Below, piece by piece: positions 26,790-34,086 of a stretch of DNA of 64,000 bases. Both the position numbers and the translations under genes were made by a program. The notes beneath the pieces are model-generated. The model worked only from the letters and a program-made list of their open reading frames with translations, was not told where the DNA came from and did no database searches. The stretch's first letter is position 1. Each line of letters opens with the position of its first letter. The stretch is taken from assembly GCF_003591655.1 (NCBI RefSeq), contig NZ_QVRA01000004.1:1-64000 (forward strand), written 5' to 3'. The DNA comes from Sphingobium terrigena (GTDB taxonomy: Bacteria > Pseudomonadota > Alphaproteobacteria > Sphingomonadales > Sphingomonadaceae).

Positions 26790-27548
26790 ATGTCTGACAC
26801 GGATCGTATCGCCAAACTCGAACAGAGCGTCGCCAGCCTGTCCAGCCGCCTGCAACGGCGCGAGGATGAGCTGGACGTGCGCAAGCTGCAATATCTCTAC
26901 GGCTATCTGATCGACAAATGCCTCTATAAGGAAACGGTCGATCTGTTCACCGACGATGGCGAAGTACGCTTCTTCGGCGGCATCTGGCGCGGCAAGGAGG
27001 GGATACGTCGCCTCTATGTCGATCGGTTCCAGAAGCGCTTTACCCATGGCACCAACGGGCCGATCGACGGCTTCCTCCTCGATCATCCGCAGTTGCAGGA
27101 TATTGTCGATATTGCCGACGATGGCGTCACCGCCCATGCCCGCGCCCGGTCGATGATGCAGGCGGGGCGGCACAAGGATCATTGCGACCCGTCCAACCCG
27201 ATGCTGGGGCCGCGCCAATGGTGGGAAGGCGGCATCTATGAAAACACCTACAGGAAGGTGGATGGCATCTGGCGCATCGCGATCCTGAACTATCTGCCGC
27301 AATGGCACGCCGATTTCGACACCGGCTGGGCCAATACCAGGCCGGAATATGTCCCCTTCCCCAAGCAAGTCTATCCCGCCGACCCGACCGGTCCCGACGC
27401 GCTGATCGAGGATGCCTGGTTGTGGCCGACGCACAAGGTCGTGCCCTTCCATATGAAGCATCCGGTGACTGGCGAAGAGATCGTTGCGGAACGCTGGCAG
27501 GGCGATATCGACCGTGAACGCGCTGCCCGCGAAGCTGTGAGCGTCTGA
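26790..27548 (+). CDS. NTF2/SnoaL-like protein, possible gamma-formaldehyde lyase
   Basis: A 252-residue protein with ATG 26790 after GGGAGAGTGGA. The N-terminal 25 residues form a coiled helix (RIAKLEQSVASLSSRLQRR), followed by the NTF2-like cone (ELDVRKLQYLYGYLIDKCLY, LFTDDGEVRFFGGIWRGKEG, RKVDGIWRIAILNYLPQW). Sphingomonad lignin enzymes LdpA, LsdE and PcfL, which remove formaldehyde from diarylpropane or phenylcoumaran intermediates to give stilbenes, belong to this superfamily and are about this size. The linked stilbene dioxygenase and LigW support the idea. Family membership is clear; the reaction is inferred. Confidence 0.75.
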   Translation: MSDTDRIAKLEQSVASLSSRLQRREDELDVRKLQYLYGYLIDKCLYKETVDLFTDDGEVRFFGGIWRGKEGIRRLYVDRFQKRFTHGTNGPIDGFLLDHPQLQDIVDIADDGVTAHARARSMMQAGRHKDHCDPSNPMLGPRQWWEGGIYENTYRKVDGIWRIAILNYLPQWHADFDTGWANTRPEYVPFPKQVYPADPTGPDALIEDAWLWPTHKVVPFHMKHPVTGEEIVAERWQGDIDRERAAREAVSV

Positions 27549-27553
27549 CCCTC

Positions 27554-28981
27554 ATGACCTATCCAGACCTCTATCTGATGATCGATGGCCAGCGCGTCGC
27601 GGGGGGAGGGCGGCGCACCCACAGCGTCGTCAACCCCGCCACGGGCGAGACGTTGGCCGAATTGCCGCTGGCCGACGCGGCGGATCTGGACGCTGCACTG
27701 GCGGCGGCGCAACGCGGCTTCCTGCGTTGGCGCGAGTCCACACCGCAGGAGCGCGCGGCGGTGTTGCAGGGCGCGGCCCGGCTGATGGTCGAGCGGCAGG
27801 AGCAACTTGCCCGCATCGCCACGCTGGAACAGGGCAAGACGCTGGCCGAAGCGCGCATAGAAGTGATGATGAATGTCGGCCTGTTCAATTTCTATGCGGG
27901 CGAGACGTTCCGCCTCTATGGCCGCGCGCTGGTGCGTCCGGCGGGCCAGCGATCGACGGTGACGAAGGAGCCGGTCGGCCCGGTCGCCGCCTTTGCGCCA
28001 TGGAATTTTCCGCTGGGCAATCCGGGACGCAAGCTGGGCGCGCCGATCGCGGCGGGATGCTCGGTGATCCTGAAGGCGGCGGAAGAAACCCCGGCGTCCG
28101 CACTCGGCATCTTGCAATGCCTGATCGACGCGGGCCTGCCGGGCGATGTGGCGCAGGCGATATTCGGCGTGCCGGACGAAGTGTCGCGGCATCTCCTCTC
28201 CTCCCCCATCATCCGCAAGATGAGCTTCACCGGTTCCACCAGCGTGGGCAAGCATCTGGCCAAGCTGGCGGCGGAGGATTGCAAGCGCACGACGATGGAG
28301 CTGGGCGGCCATGGCCCGGTGCTGATCTTCAACGATGCCGATCTCAACCGCGCGCTCGATACGGTGGTGGCGGGCAAATATCGCAATGCCGGGCAAGTCT
28401 GCGTGTCGCCGACCCGGTTCATCGTGGAATCGGGCGTTTATGACCGCTTCCTGACAGGCTTTGTCGAGCGGGTGGAGAATATTGTCGTCGGTGATGGTCT
28501 GGTCGATGGCAGCGTCATGGGGCCAATGGCCAATGCCCGGCGGCTCGACGCGATGGACCGGTTGATCGGTGACGCGGTGGAGAAAGGCGCCCGTCTCGAA
28601 ATCGGCGGCGCGCGGATCGGCAATGCGGGCTATTTCTACGCGCCCACTGTACTGTCCGGCACCCCGCTGACCGCAGCGATCATGAATGAAGAGCCGTTCG
28701 GACCGGTAGCGCTGATCAACAGCTTCGCTGACGAAGCTGCGATGATTACTGAGGCCAATCGCCTGCCTTATGGGCTGGCCGCCTATGCCTGGACCAGCGA
28801 CGCCGCGCGCCAGCGCCGGGTCGCGCGCGCGATCGAGGCGGGGATGGTGGGGATCAACACCGCGATGATCGGCGGGTCGGACTCGCCCTTTGGCGGGGTC
28901 AAATGGTCGGGCCATGGCGCGGAGGACGGGCCGGAAGGCATTGATGCCTGCCTCGTCACCAAAGCCATCCACGAAGGATAA
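27554..28981 (+). CDS. NAD(P)-dependent aldehyde dehydrogenase
   Basis: A 475-residue aldehyde dehydrogenase of the succinate-semialdehyde/vanillin type. VAAFAPWNFPLGNPGRKLG, SFTGSTSVGKHLAKLA (cofactor), MELGGHGPVLIFNDAD (catalytic Glu) and the catalytic Cys in NAGQVCVSPTRF are present, with SPFGGVKWSGHGAEDGPEG near the end. It lies between the NTF2-like gene and ligW with gaps of only a few bases. In a beta-5 dimer route it could oxidise 5-formylferulate or 5-carboxyvanillin to the acid that leads to the LigW substrate; in a beta-1 route, vanillin. The reaction is inferred. Confidence 0.88.
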   Translation: MTYPDLYLMIDGQRVAGGGRRTHSVVNPATGETLAELPLADAADLDAALAAAQRGFLRWRESTPQERAAVLQGAARLMVERQEQLARIATLEQGKTLAEARIEVMMNVGLFNFYAGETFRLYGRALVRPAGQRSTVTKEPVGPVAAFAPWNFPLGNPGRKLGAPIAAGCSVILKAAEETPASALGILQCLIDAGLPGDVAQAIFGVPDEVSRHLLSSPIIRKMSFTGSTSVGKHLAKLAAEDCKRTTMELGGHGPVLIFNDADLNRALDTVVAGKYRNAGQVCVSPTRFIVESGVYDRFLTGFVERVENIVVGDGLVDGSVMGPMANARRLDAMDRLIGDAVEKGARLEIGGARIGNAGYFYAPTVLSGTPLTAAIMNEEPFGPVALINSFADEAAMITEANRLPYGLAAYAWTSDAARQRRVARAIEAGMVGINTAMIGGSDSPFGGVKWSGHGAEDGPEGIDACLVTKAIHEG

Positions 28982-28984
28982 GCC

Positions 28985-30040
28985 ATGACGCACGCATTGA
29001 ACATTGGCGGAGACCGAGGCTACCTCCGCATCGCGACCGAGGAAGCCTTTGCCACGCGAGAGCAGATCGACGCCTATCTGCGCATGGTGCGTGATGGCAG
29101 TGCGGATCGAGGGATGGTGTCGCTCTGGGGCTTTTACGGCCAGTCGCCATCGCCCCGCGCGACGCAGATTATCGACCGGTTGCTGGACCTTGGTGAGCGG
29201 CGGCTGGCGGATATGGACGCGACCGGCATCGACGTCGCCATCCTCTCGCTGACCTCGCCCGGCGTGCAGCCACTGCTGGACATGGCCGAGGCCAAGGCGA
29301 TGGTGGCGCGCGCCAATGATCATCTCGCCGACCGCTGCGCCGCCCACCCGACGCGCTTCGTCGGCATGACCTCCATCGCCCCGCAAGACCCCGACTGGTC
29401 CGCCGCCGAAATCCGGCGCGGGGCGCGCGATCTCGGCTTCAAGGGCGTGATGGTGAACAGCCATACCCAGGGCGAATATCTCGACGATCCCAAATTCGAT
29501 CCGATTTTCCGCGCTCTGGCCGACACCGGCCAGCCGCTCTACATCCACCCCTCGACCCCGCCCGACGCAATGATCGGGCCGATGCTCGACGCGGGGCTGG
29601 ACGGCGCGATCTTCGGCTTTGGCGTGGAGACGGGGATGCACCTGCTGCGCCTCATCACCATCGGCATTTTCGACCGCTATCCCGACCTCCAGATCGTCGT
29701 CGGCCATATGGGGGAGGCGCTGCCCTACTGGCTCTATCGGCTGGATTATATGCATCAGGCCGGCGTGCGGTCGCAGCGCTATGAACGGATGAAACCGCTC
29801 AACAAGACGATCCACGACTATATGCGCAGCAATGTCAGCGTCACGACCAGTGGCATGGCGTGGGAACCCGCGATCCAGTTTGCGCAAAAAGTGCTGGGGG
29901 AGGATCGGGTGCTGTACGCGATGGACTATCCCTATCAATATGTGCCGGACGAGGTGCGCGCCCATGACCTGCTCGACATATCCGACACGGCCAAGCGCAA
30001 GCTGATGCAGACCAACGCCCAGCGCCTGTTCGCCCTGTGA
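28985..30040 (+). CDS. ligW: 5-carboxyvanillate decarboxylase
   Basis: A 351-residue amidohydrolase-superfamily decarboxylase. The N-terminal YLRIATEEAFATREQIDAYL and GVETGMHLLRLITIGIFD are as I remember LigW of Sphingobium. The manganese ligands known for LigW fall at the same positions: Glu19, His188 (YIHPSTP) and Asp314 (AMDYPYQY); His241 in VVGHMGEALPYW is also kept. It removes CO2 from 5-carboxyvanillate to give vanillate, without redox change. That substrate comes from 5,5'-dehydrodivanillate, or from the phenylcoumaran (beta-5) route. No LigXYZ genes are in the window, so the beta-5 source fits the neighbours better. Confidence 0.9.
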   Translation: MTHALNIGGDRGYLRIATEEAFATREQIDAYLRMVRDGSADRGMVSLWGFYGQSPSPRATQIIDRLLDLGERRLADMDATGIDVAILSLTSPGVQPLLDMAEAKAMVARANDHLADRCAAHPTRFVGMTSIAPQDPDWSAAEIRRGARDLGFKGVMVNSHTQGEYLDDPKFDPIFRALADTGQPLYIHPSTPPDAMIGPMLDAGLDGAIFGFGVETGMHLLRLITIGIFDRYPDLQIVVGHMGEALPYWLYRLDYMHQAGVRSQRYERMKPLNKTIHDYMRSNVSVTTSGMAWEPAIQFAQKVLGEDRVLYAMDYPYQYVPDEVRAHDLLDISDTAKRKLMQTNAQRLFAL

Positions 30041-31641
30041 GCATCATCGTGCCACCACGCAGGACGGCCTATTATGCGCTGGCGCTGGTGGCGGCGACCA
30101 ATATGGTCAGCCTGCTCGATCGCAATATCCTCGCCATCCTGGCCCCCGCGATCAAGGCGGACCTGCATATCGGCGACGCGGAGATGGGGCTGCTCTACGG
30201 CACGGTGTTCGCGCTTTTTTACGCGCTTTTCTCGCTGCCTCTGGGGCGGCTGGCCGATGGCTGGATCCGCACGCGGTTGCTGGCGACCAGCATCAGTTTC
30301 TGGTCGATCGCGACCGCCGGGGCCGCCTTTGCCGGGGGCTTCTTCACCCTGATGCTTTCGCGCCTGTGCGTGGGCATTGGGGAGGCAGCAGCCCAGCCGG
30401 CGGGTACGAGCCTGGCCTATGATTATTTCCCGCAGCAGCGGCGCGGCCTCGTCATGGCGGTCATTGCGGCGGCCATCGCCATGGGTCTTGGCGGATCGCT
30501 GATCATCGGCGGGGTTGCAGCGCAATGGTGGAGTGCGCGCTATGCTGGGGGGAACGCACCGCTGGGACTGGCGGGCTGGCAATTCGCCTTCGCCGTCGCT
30601 GCTGCGCCCGGTTTCATCATCGCCATGCTGATGGCGCGGCTCAAGGAGCCGCAGCGCGGCGCGATCGACGGCATCGCCACCCCGCCCGATCCCTACCCCT
30701 TCCGCGCCAGCTTCGCGGTGTTGGCGGCGGTCACGCCGGGCGTCCATTGGCTGAGCCTACGGCAGGCGCGCGCCAGCGGCAGGGAATGGACGCTGAATGT
30801 CGGCTTGCTGGCGCTGATCATACTCGCTTCACTTGGCGCGATGCATGGGGCGCAGATAGTGTCGCCGCGCCCGCCCTTGCTGCTCGGCGGATTTTCGGTC
30901 AGCCCGCATGTCGTCCAGTGGAGCGTCATCGGCTTTGGCGCTTTCGTCATCGCCAACCTGCTGCAAAATCTCAAACGGCGCGATCCGGTGGCCTTCGCCG
31001 TCATCACCGGCAAGCCCTCGCTGCTGCTCTGCATCGCCGCGGGCGCGCTGCAATGTGTAATCAATTACGGCGTGATGGGCTTTACCCCATCCTTCCTGAT
31101 GAAGGCCTATGGCCTGTCGCCAGCGGTGACGGGGATGCAGTTCGGTCTGCTCTCGGCGGGTCTGGGCATCATCGGCCCGATGATCGCCGGTCCCCTGTCC
31201 GACCGCATCGGCGCGCATCGCCTGTCGCGCCGGGTGTGGGTGGCACTGTTCGCCATGGGGGTGTCGCCATTCGTCGCGCTTTGGGTCTATCGCGCCCCGG
31301 ATGCAGCCGATTTCTACCTGCGCTTCACCCTGTACAGCCTGATCCTGACGATGTGGATGCCGCCCATCTATGCGTTGATGTTCGAACAGGTGTTGCCGCG
31401 GATGCGGGGACTGACCGTCAGCCTCTATGTCGTCGTCTCGACCATCTTCGGCCTGGGGACAGGTCCCTATGTCGTGGGCATGATCAGCGATGCGCGCGGG
31501 GGCGATCTGGGCGGGGCGATCCTGGCGATCAACTGGGTCGCGCCGGTGATCGTCATCTTGCTGCTGATCATCCTGTTCCGGGTCGAGCGCGACCATGCCA
31601 GCCTGCTCCCCCGCGCCCGTGCGGCGGGGGAGCCGGTCTGA
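30037..31641 (+). CDS. MFS transporter, possible aromatic acid permease
   Basis: A 534-residue major facilitator starting at GTG 30037, overlapping the ligW stop by four bases (GTGA). TNMVSLLDRNILAILAPAIK lies in TM1 and YALFSLPLGRLADGWIRTRL is the motif-A loop; it is about 60-100 residues longer than the usual 12-TM MFS protein because of a central loop and an additional hydrophobic pair near residues 250-300. It resembles the spinster-type transporters near aromatic pathways. Translational coupling with ligW suggests import of its substrate or precursor, or vanillate export. A long terminator hairpin follows. Confidence 0.83.
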   Translation: MSIIVPPRRTAYYALALVAATNMVSLLDRNILAILAPAIKADLHIGDAEMGLLYGTVFALFYALFSLPLGRLADGWIRTRLLATSISFWSIATAGAAFAGGFFTLMLSRLCVGIGEAAAQPAGTSLAYDYFPQQRRGLVMAVIAAAIAMGLGGSLIIGGVAAQWWSARYAGGNAPLGLAGWQFAFAVAAAPGFIIAMLMARLKEPQRGAIDGIATPPDPYPFRASFAVLAAVTPGVHWLSLRQARASGREWTLNVGLLALIILASLGAMHGAQIVSPRPPLLLGGFSVSPHVVQWSVIGFGAFVIANLLQNLKRRDPVAFAVITGKPSLLLCIAAGALQCVINYGVMGFTPSFLMKAYGLSPAVTGMQFGLLSAGLGIIGPMIAGPLSDRIGAHRLSRRVWVALFAMGVSPFVALWVYRAPDAADFYLRFTLYSLILTMWMPPIYALMFEQVLPRMRGLTVSLYVVVSTIFGLGTGPYVVGMISDARGGDLGGAILAINWVAPVIVILLLIILFRVERDHASLLPRARAAGEPV

Positions 31642-31652
31642 AGGTCTAAGAC

Positions 31653-31734
31653 CCGCACCGGCCCTCACCCCCACCCGACCTCCCAATCAGGATACACTCT
31701 GTGGGAGGTCGGGTGGGGGTGAGGGCCGGTGCGG
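31653..31734. terminator. 33-bp perfect inverted repeat between convergent genes
   Basis: Arms at 31653-31685 and 31702-31734 are exact complements over 33 bp, with a 16-base loop. The arms contain CCCTCACCCCCACCCGACC. The site lies between the stops of the MFS gene (31641) and the stilbene dioxygenase (31774) and can act on both strands. There is no U-tract, so termination is inferred from position. The sequence also resembles a dispersed sphingomonad repeat. Confidence 0.7.
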
Positions 31735-31773
31735 TAACCGAAATGCGCTCTTTCGCGCATTTCGAGAAAGCCC

Positions 31774-33243
31774 CTAAGCCGCCAGTCCGATCTGGTCGGC
31801 GTTTGCCCAATTGCCATGCAGGCCAAAGCGCAGGCGGATCGGCACGCGGACCTGCGCTATCGGTCCCTTGGCGATGTCGGTCGCATCGAACAGCAACAGG
31901 TCGGACCGATGGTCGGCCAGCCGGTTGCAGACCATGACGATCCAGCCGTCCCCCTCCGGCGCGTCGGCCGATCGCGGAATGAAGCAGGGTTCCTGGAGGG
32001 ACGAGACCGGCCCGCACCACCATTTTTGCTCCTGGCCCGTCGCATGATCGACCATGCCCAGCGTGTTCATGATCATGCCGCCCGCGCTACCGCCCTTCAG
32101 CTCAACCGGCTGGGTGGGATCGATTACCAGCATCCAGCCATAGCGATAGGGCAGCCCGGTGAAGCGATCATCGATGCGCGGAAATTCACCCATCATGCCG
32201 GTCAGCCGCCGGGTGCCTGCAAAATCATCGCCATTGGAGGCCATGTCGACCGTCCATCGGGTCAGGAAACTCGCCGCCTCCTGCGGGTTGAACGGCGCGC
32301 CATGGATGTCGGGGAAGAAGGGGAACATATTATTCTTGGCTTCAGGCGTGTCGAAATGGATTTTCGTCCCCTCCTGAAAGGCGTTCATGACATGGCTGGC
32401 AAAGCAATTGTCGCGCTTGAACCAGCGTATGTCGGCAGCGGTCGCATCGGCCCGGCGCGGCAGGACGCCCAGGTAAACGGGCAGCGTCGTGTCGAAACCG
32501 AAATGCGGCAAGCCCTGCTCCAGCCGTTCCCAACTGGACGTGCTGGGAACGACATGGAACAGCGCATAATCGGGCGTGATCGCGAAATCATGCATCATCG
32601 CATAATAGGGCAGCTCGAACCAAAGCTCCTGTTTCAGCGTCCCGTCGGCTGACACGACATAATAGGTCATGTCGCGCGTCAGCACCCCCCTGGCCGCATA
32701 GCCGAAGGCGATCATATCCCCTGTCGCCGGGTCGATCTTGGGGTGGGCGGTAAAGGTCTGGCCCGTCATCGCGCCACCAAAACGGGTATAGCCGTCCGTC
32801 TCCAGCGTCGCCGGGTTCATCGCCAGCGCAGGACTGTCCTCCTTCAGCGCATAGAGTTTGCCGCCATGGATGAAGGCGGTGGTGTTGGCGGTGCCACGGA
32901 TCTGGCCCTTGACGGACTCGTCGTCGGTCAGCGGGTTGCGATAGGCGCCGAACAGCCCGCGCCCCGCCTCATGCTCCAGCTTCCATTTGTCGGTTTTCGC
33001 CCAGCGCTGGCGGAAATCGACCCGGCCGTCATGGAAGCGGAACATGGTGATCATGCCATCGCCGTTGAAAGCGATGTCGTCGCCCAGCCGTGGCGGAAAT
33101 TGCGGGTCGGGCTGTACCCGGTAGAAGGCGCCGTCCAGTTCGGGCGGCACCGCGCCGACAATGTCCAGATCGGCAATGTCCGCCTCGATCCGTGACGGCG
33201 TGTTGAATCCGGTGAAGGAGGGCGTTTCGGGGAAATGCGCCAC
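31774..33243 (-). CDS. Lignostilbene alpha,beta-dioxygenase, NOV1-like
   Basis: A 489-residue carotenoid-cleavage-type oxygenase. Starting at GTG 33243 (AGAGGA upstream) puts all known NOV1 residues at identical numbers: iron ligands His167, His218, His284 and His476, and the phenol-binding Phe59, Tyr101 and Lys134. That agreement both fixes the start and marks it as a stilbene-cleaving, not carotenoid-cleaving, enzyme. It splits the central double bond of 4-hydroxystilbenes to two aldehydes such as vanillin. It ends the lignin-dimer cluster on the opposite strand, divergent from a MarR regulator. Confidence 0.92.
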   Translation of the reverse strand: MAHFPETPSFTGFNTPSRIEADIADLDIVGAVPPELDGAFYRVQPDPQFPPRLGDDIAFNGDGMITMFRFHDGRVDFRQRWAKTDKWKLEHEAGRGLFGAYRNPLTDDESVKGQIRGTANTTAFIHGGKLYALKEDSPALAMNPATLETDGYTRFGGAMTGQTFTAHPKIDPATGDMIAFGYAARGVLTRDMTYYVVSADGTLKQELWFELPYYAMMHDFAITPDYALFHVVPSTSSWERLEQGLPHFGFDTTLPVYLGVLPRRADATAADIRWFKRDNCFASHVMNAFQEGTKIHFDTPEAKNNMFPFFPDIHGAPFNPQEAASFLTRWTVDMASNGDDFAGTRRLTGMMGEFPRIDDRFTGLPYRYGWMLVIDPTQPVELKGGSAGGMIMNTLGMVDHATGQEQKWWCGPVSSLQEPCFIPRSADAPEGDGWIVMVCNRLADHRSDLLLFDATDIAKGPIAQVRVPIRLRFGLHGNWANADQIGLAA

Positions 33244-33338
33244 GGTTGATCCTCTGCTTATGATTGTTGGCCATATTGTATGTAACCCACACATATTTTC
33301 AAGCCGCAGGATTGACGCTCAGCCCTTTAGTCTCCACA

Positions 33339-33356
33339 CTGTTACTATGAATACCA
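33339..33356. promoter_or_regulatory. Candidate MarR operator at its own start
   Basis: CTGTTACTATGAATACCA matches 16 of 18 bases of the sequence at 33873-33890. It overlaps the start codons of the MarR gene (ATG 33347 or 33356), so a bound regulator would block its own expression. Confidence 0.5.
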
Positions 33357-33814
33357 TGGACAATGATCTCGATCCGCTCACCCTGTTTCCCGATCCGCGC
33401 CTCAGCGGCATTGACGGGCTGGTCGGTTTCCACATTCGGCTGGCAAGTGCGGCGGTCTATCAGCATTTTACCGAGACATTCAGCGACCTTGGCCTGACCC
33501 AGAAGCAGGTCGCGGTGCTGTGGCTGATCGAGGATCAGCCCGCTATCGCACAGGCCGACATCGGCCGTCGGCTGAAGATGGACCGGGCCAGCGTGATGGC
33601 GATCGTCAACCGGATGCAGGATCGCGGTTTCCTGAAACGCGGCGAATCCACGCAGGATCGCCGGCGCCAGACGCTCAGCCTGACCGACGCGGGGCGCGAG
33701 TCGCTGGCGGCGGCGCGCACTTGCATTGCCGAGCATGAAAATTGGCTCAAGGCCCGGTTCAGTCCGGCCGAAACCGCGATGTTGGTGGAACTGCTGCGCC
33801 GCGTCTATGTCTGA
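33347..33814 (+). CDS. MarR-family transcriptional regulator
   Basis: A 155-residue winged-helix regulator. The recognition region is GLTQKQVAVLWLIEDQPAIA with ADIGRRLKMDRASVMAIVNRM, the wing includes RRRQTLSLTDAGRESL, and the terminal helices form the dimer interface. ATG 33347 or 33356 is possible and neither has a strong ribosome site; longer frames run into the dioxygenase promoter. It lies between the stilbene dioxygenase (divergent) and a TonB receptor (downstream, same strand) and shares an 18-base motif with the receptor promoter. A phenolic acid effector is likely from the MarR family and context. Confidence 0.85.
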   Translation: MNTMDNDLDPLTLFPDPRLSGIDGLVGFHIRLASAAVYQHFTETFSDLGLTQKQVAVLWLIEDQPAIAQADIGRRLKMDRASVMAIVNRMQDRGFLKRGESTQDRRRQTLSLTDAGRESLAAARTCIAEHENWLKARFSPAETAMLVELLRRVYV

Positions 33815-33872
33815 CCGGTAAAAAGGCAGAAGCACGGCTTTTCAAACAGTTGTCGATGGGCCTGTTTTGAAC

Positions 33873-33890
33873 CTGTTACTGTCAATACCA
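33873..33890. promoter_or_regulatory. Candidate MarR operator, TonB receptor promoter
   Basis: CTGTTACTGTCAATACCA, the second copy of the 18-base motif that overlaps the MarR start. It lies about 200 bp upstream of the receptor gene at 34087 in an AT-rich intergenic stretch (33815-34086). Confidence 0.5.
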
Positions 33891-34086
33891 CCAATATAAA
33901 TAACAGCATTATTTGCTCTCTCGTAATATTGCCAAATATTGCGTCAGATAGTCGTTGCGGGGTCACGGAGGCTCTTGCAACGCAGAAAATTGTATGCCTT
34001 ACTAACAATCGACGCACGGCAGCGTCATTGGCGGGTCACGTCCGGGCAGGACGGATCTCAAGCCGGTTTAGGAGAGGGGATTTCCC

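Noticed and set aside
27371-29965. 864-codon open frame on the minus strand
   Set aside because: It is antisense to the aldehyde dehydrogenase and ligW genes; composition is Arg/His/Asp-rich shadow coding typical of GC-rich DNA.
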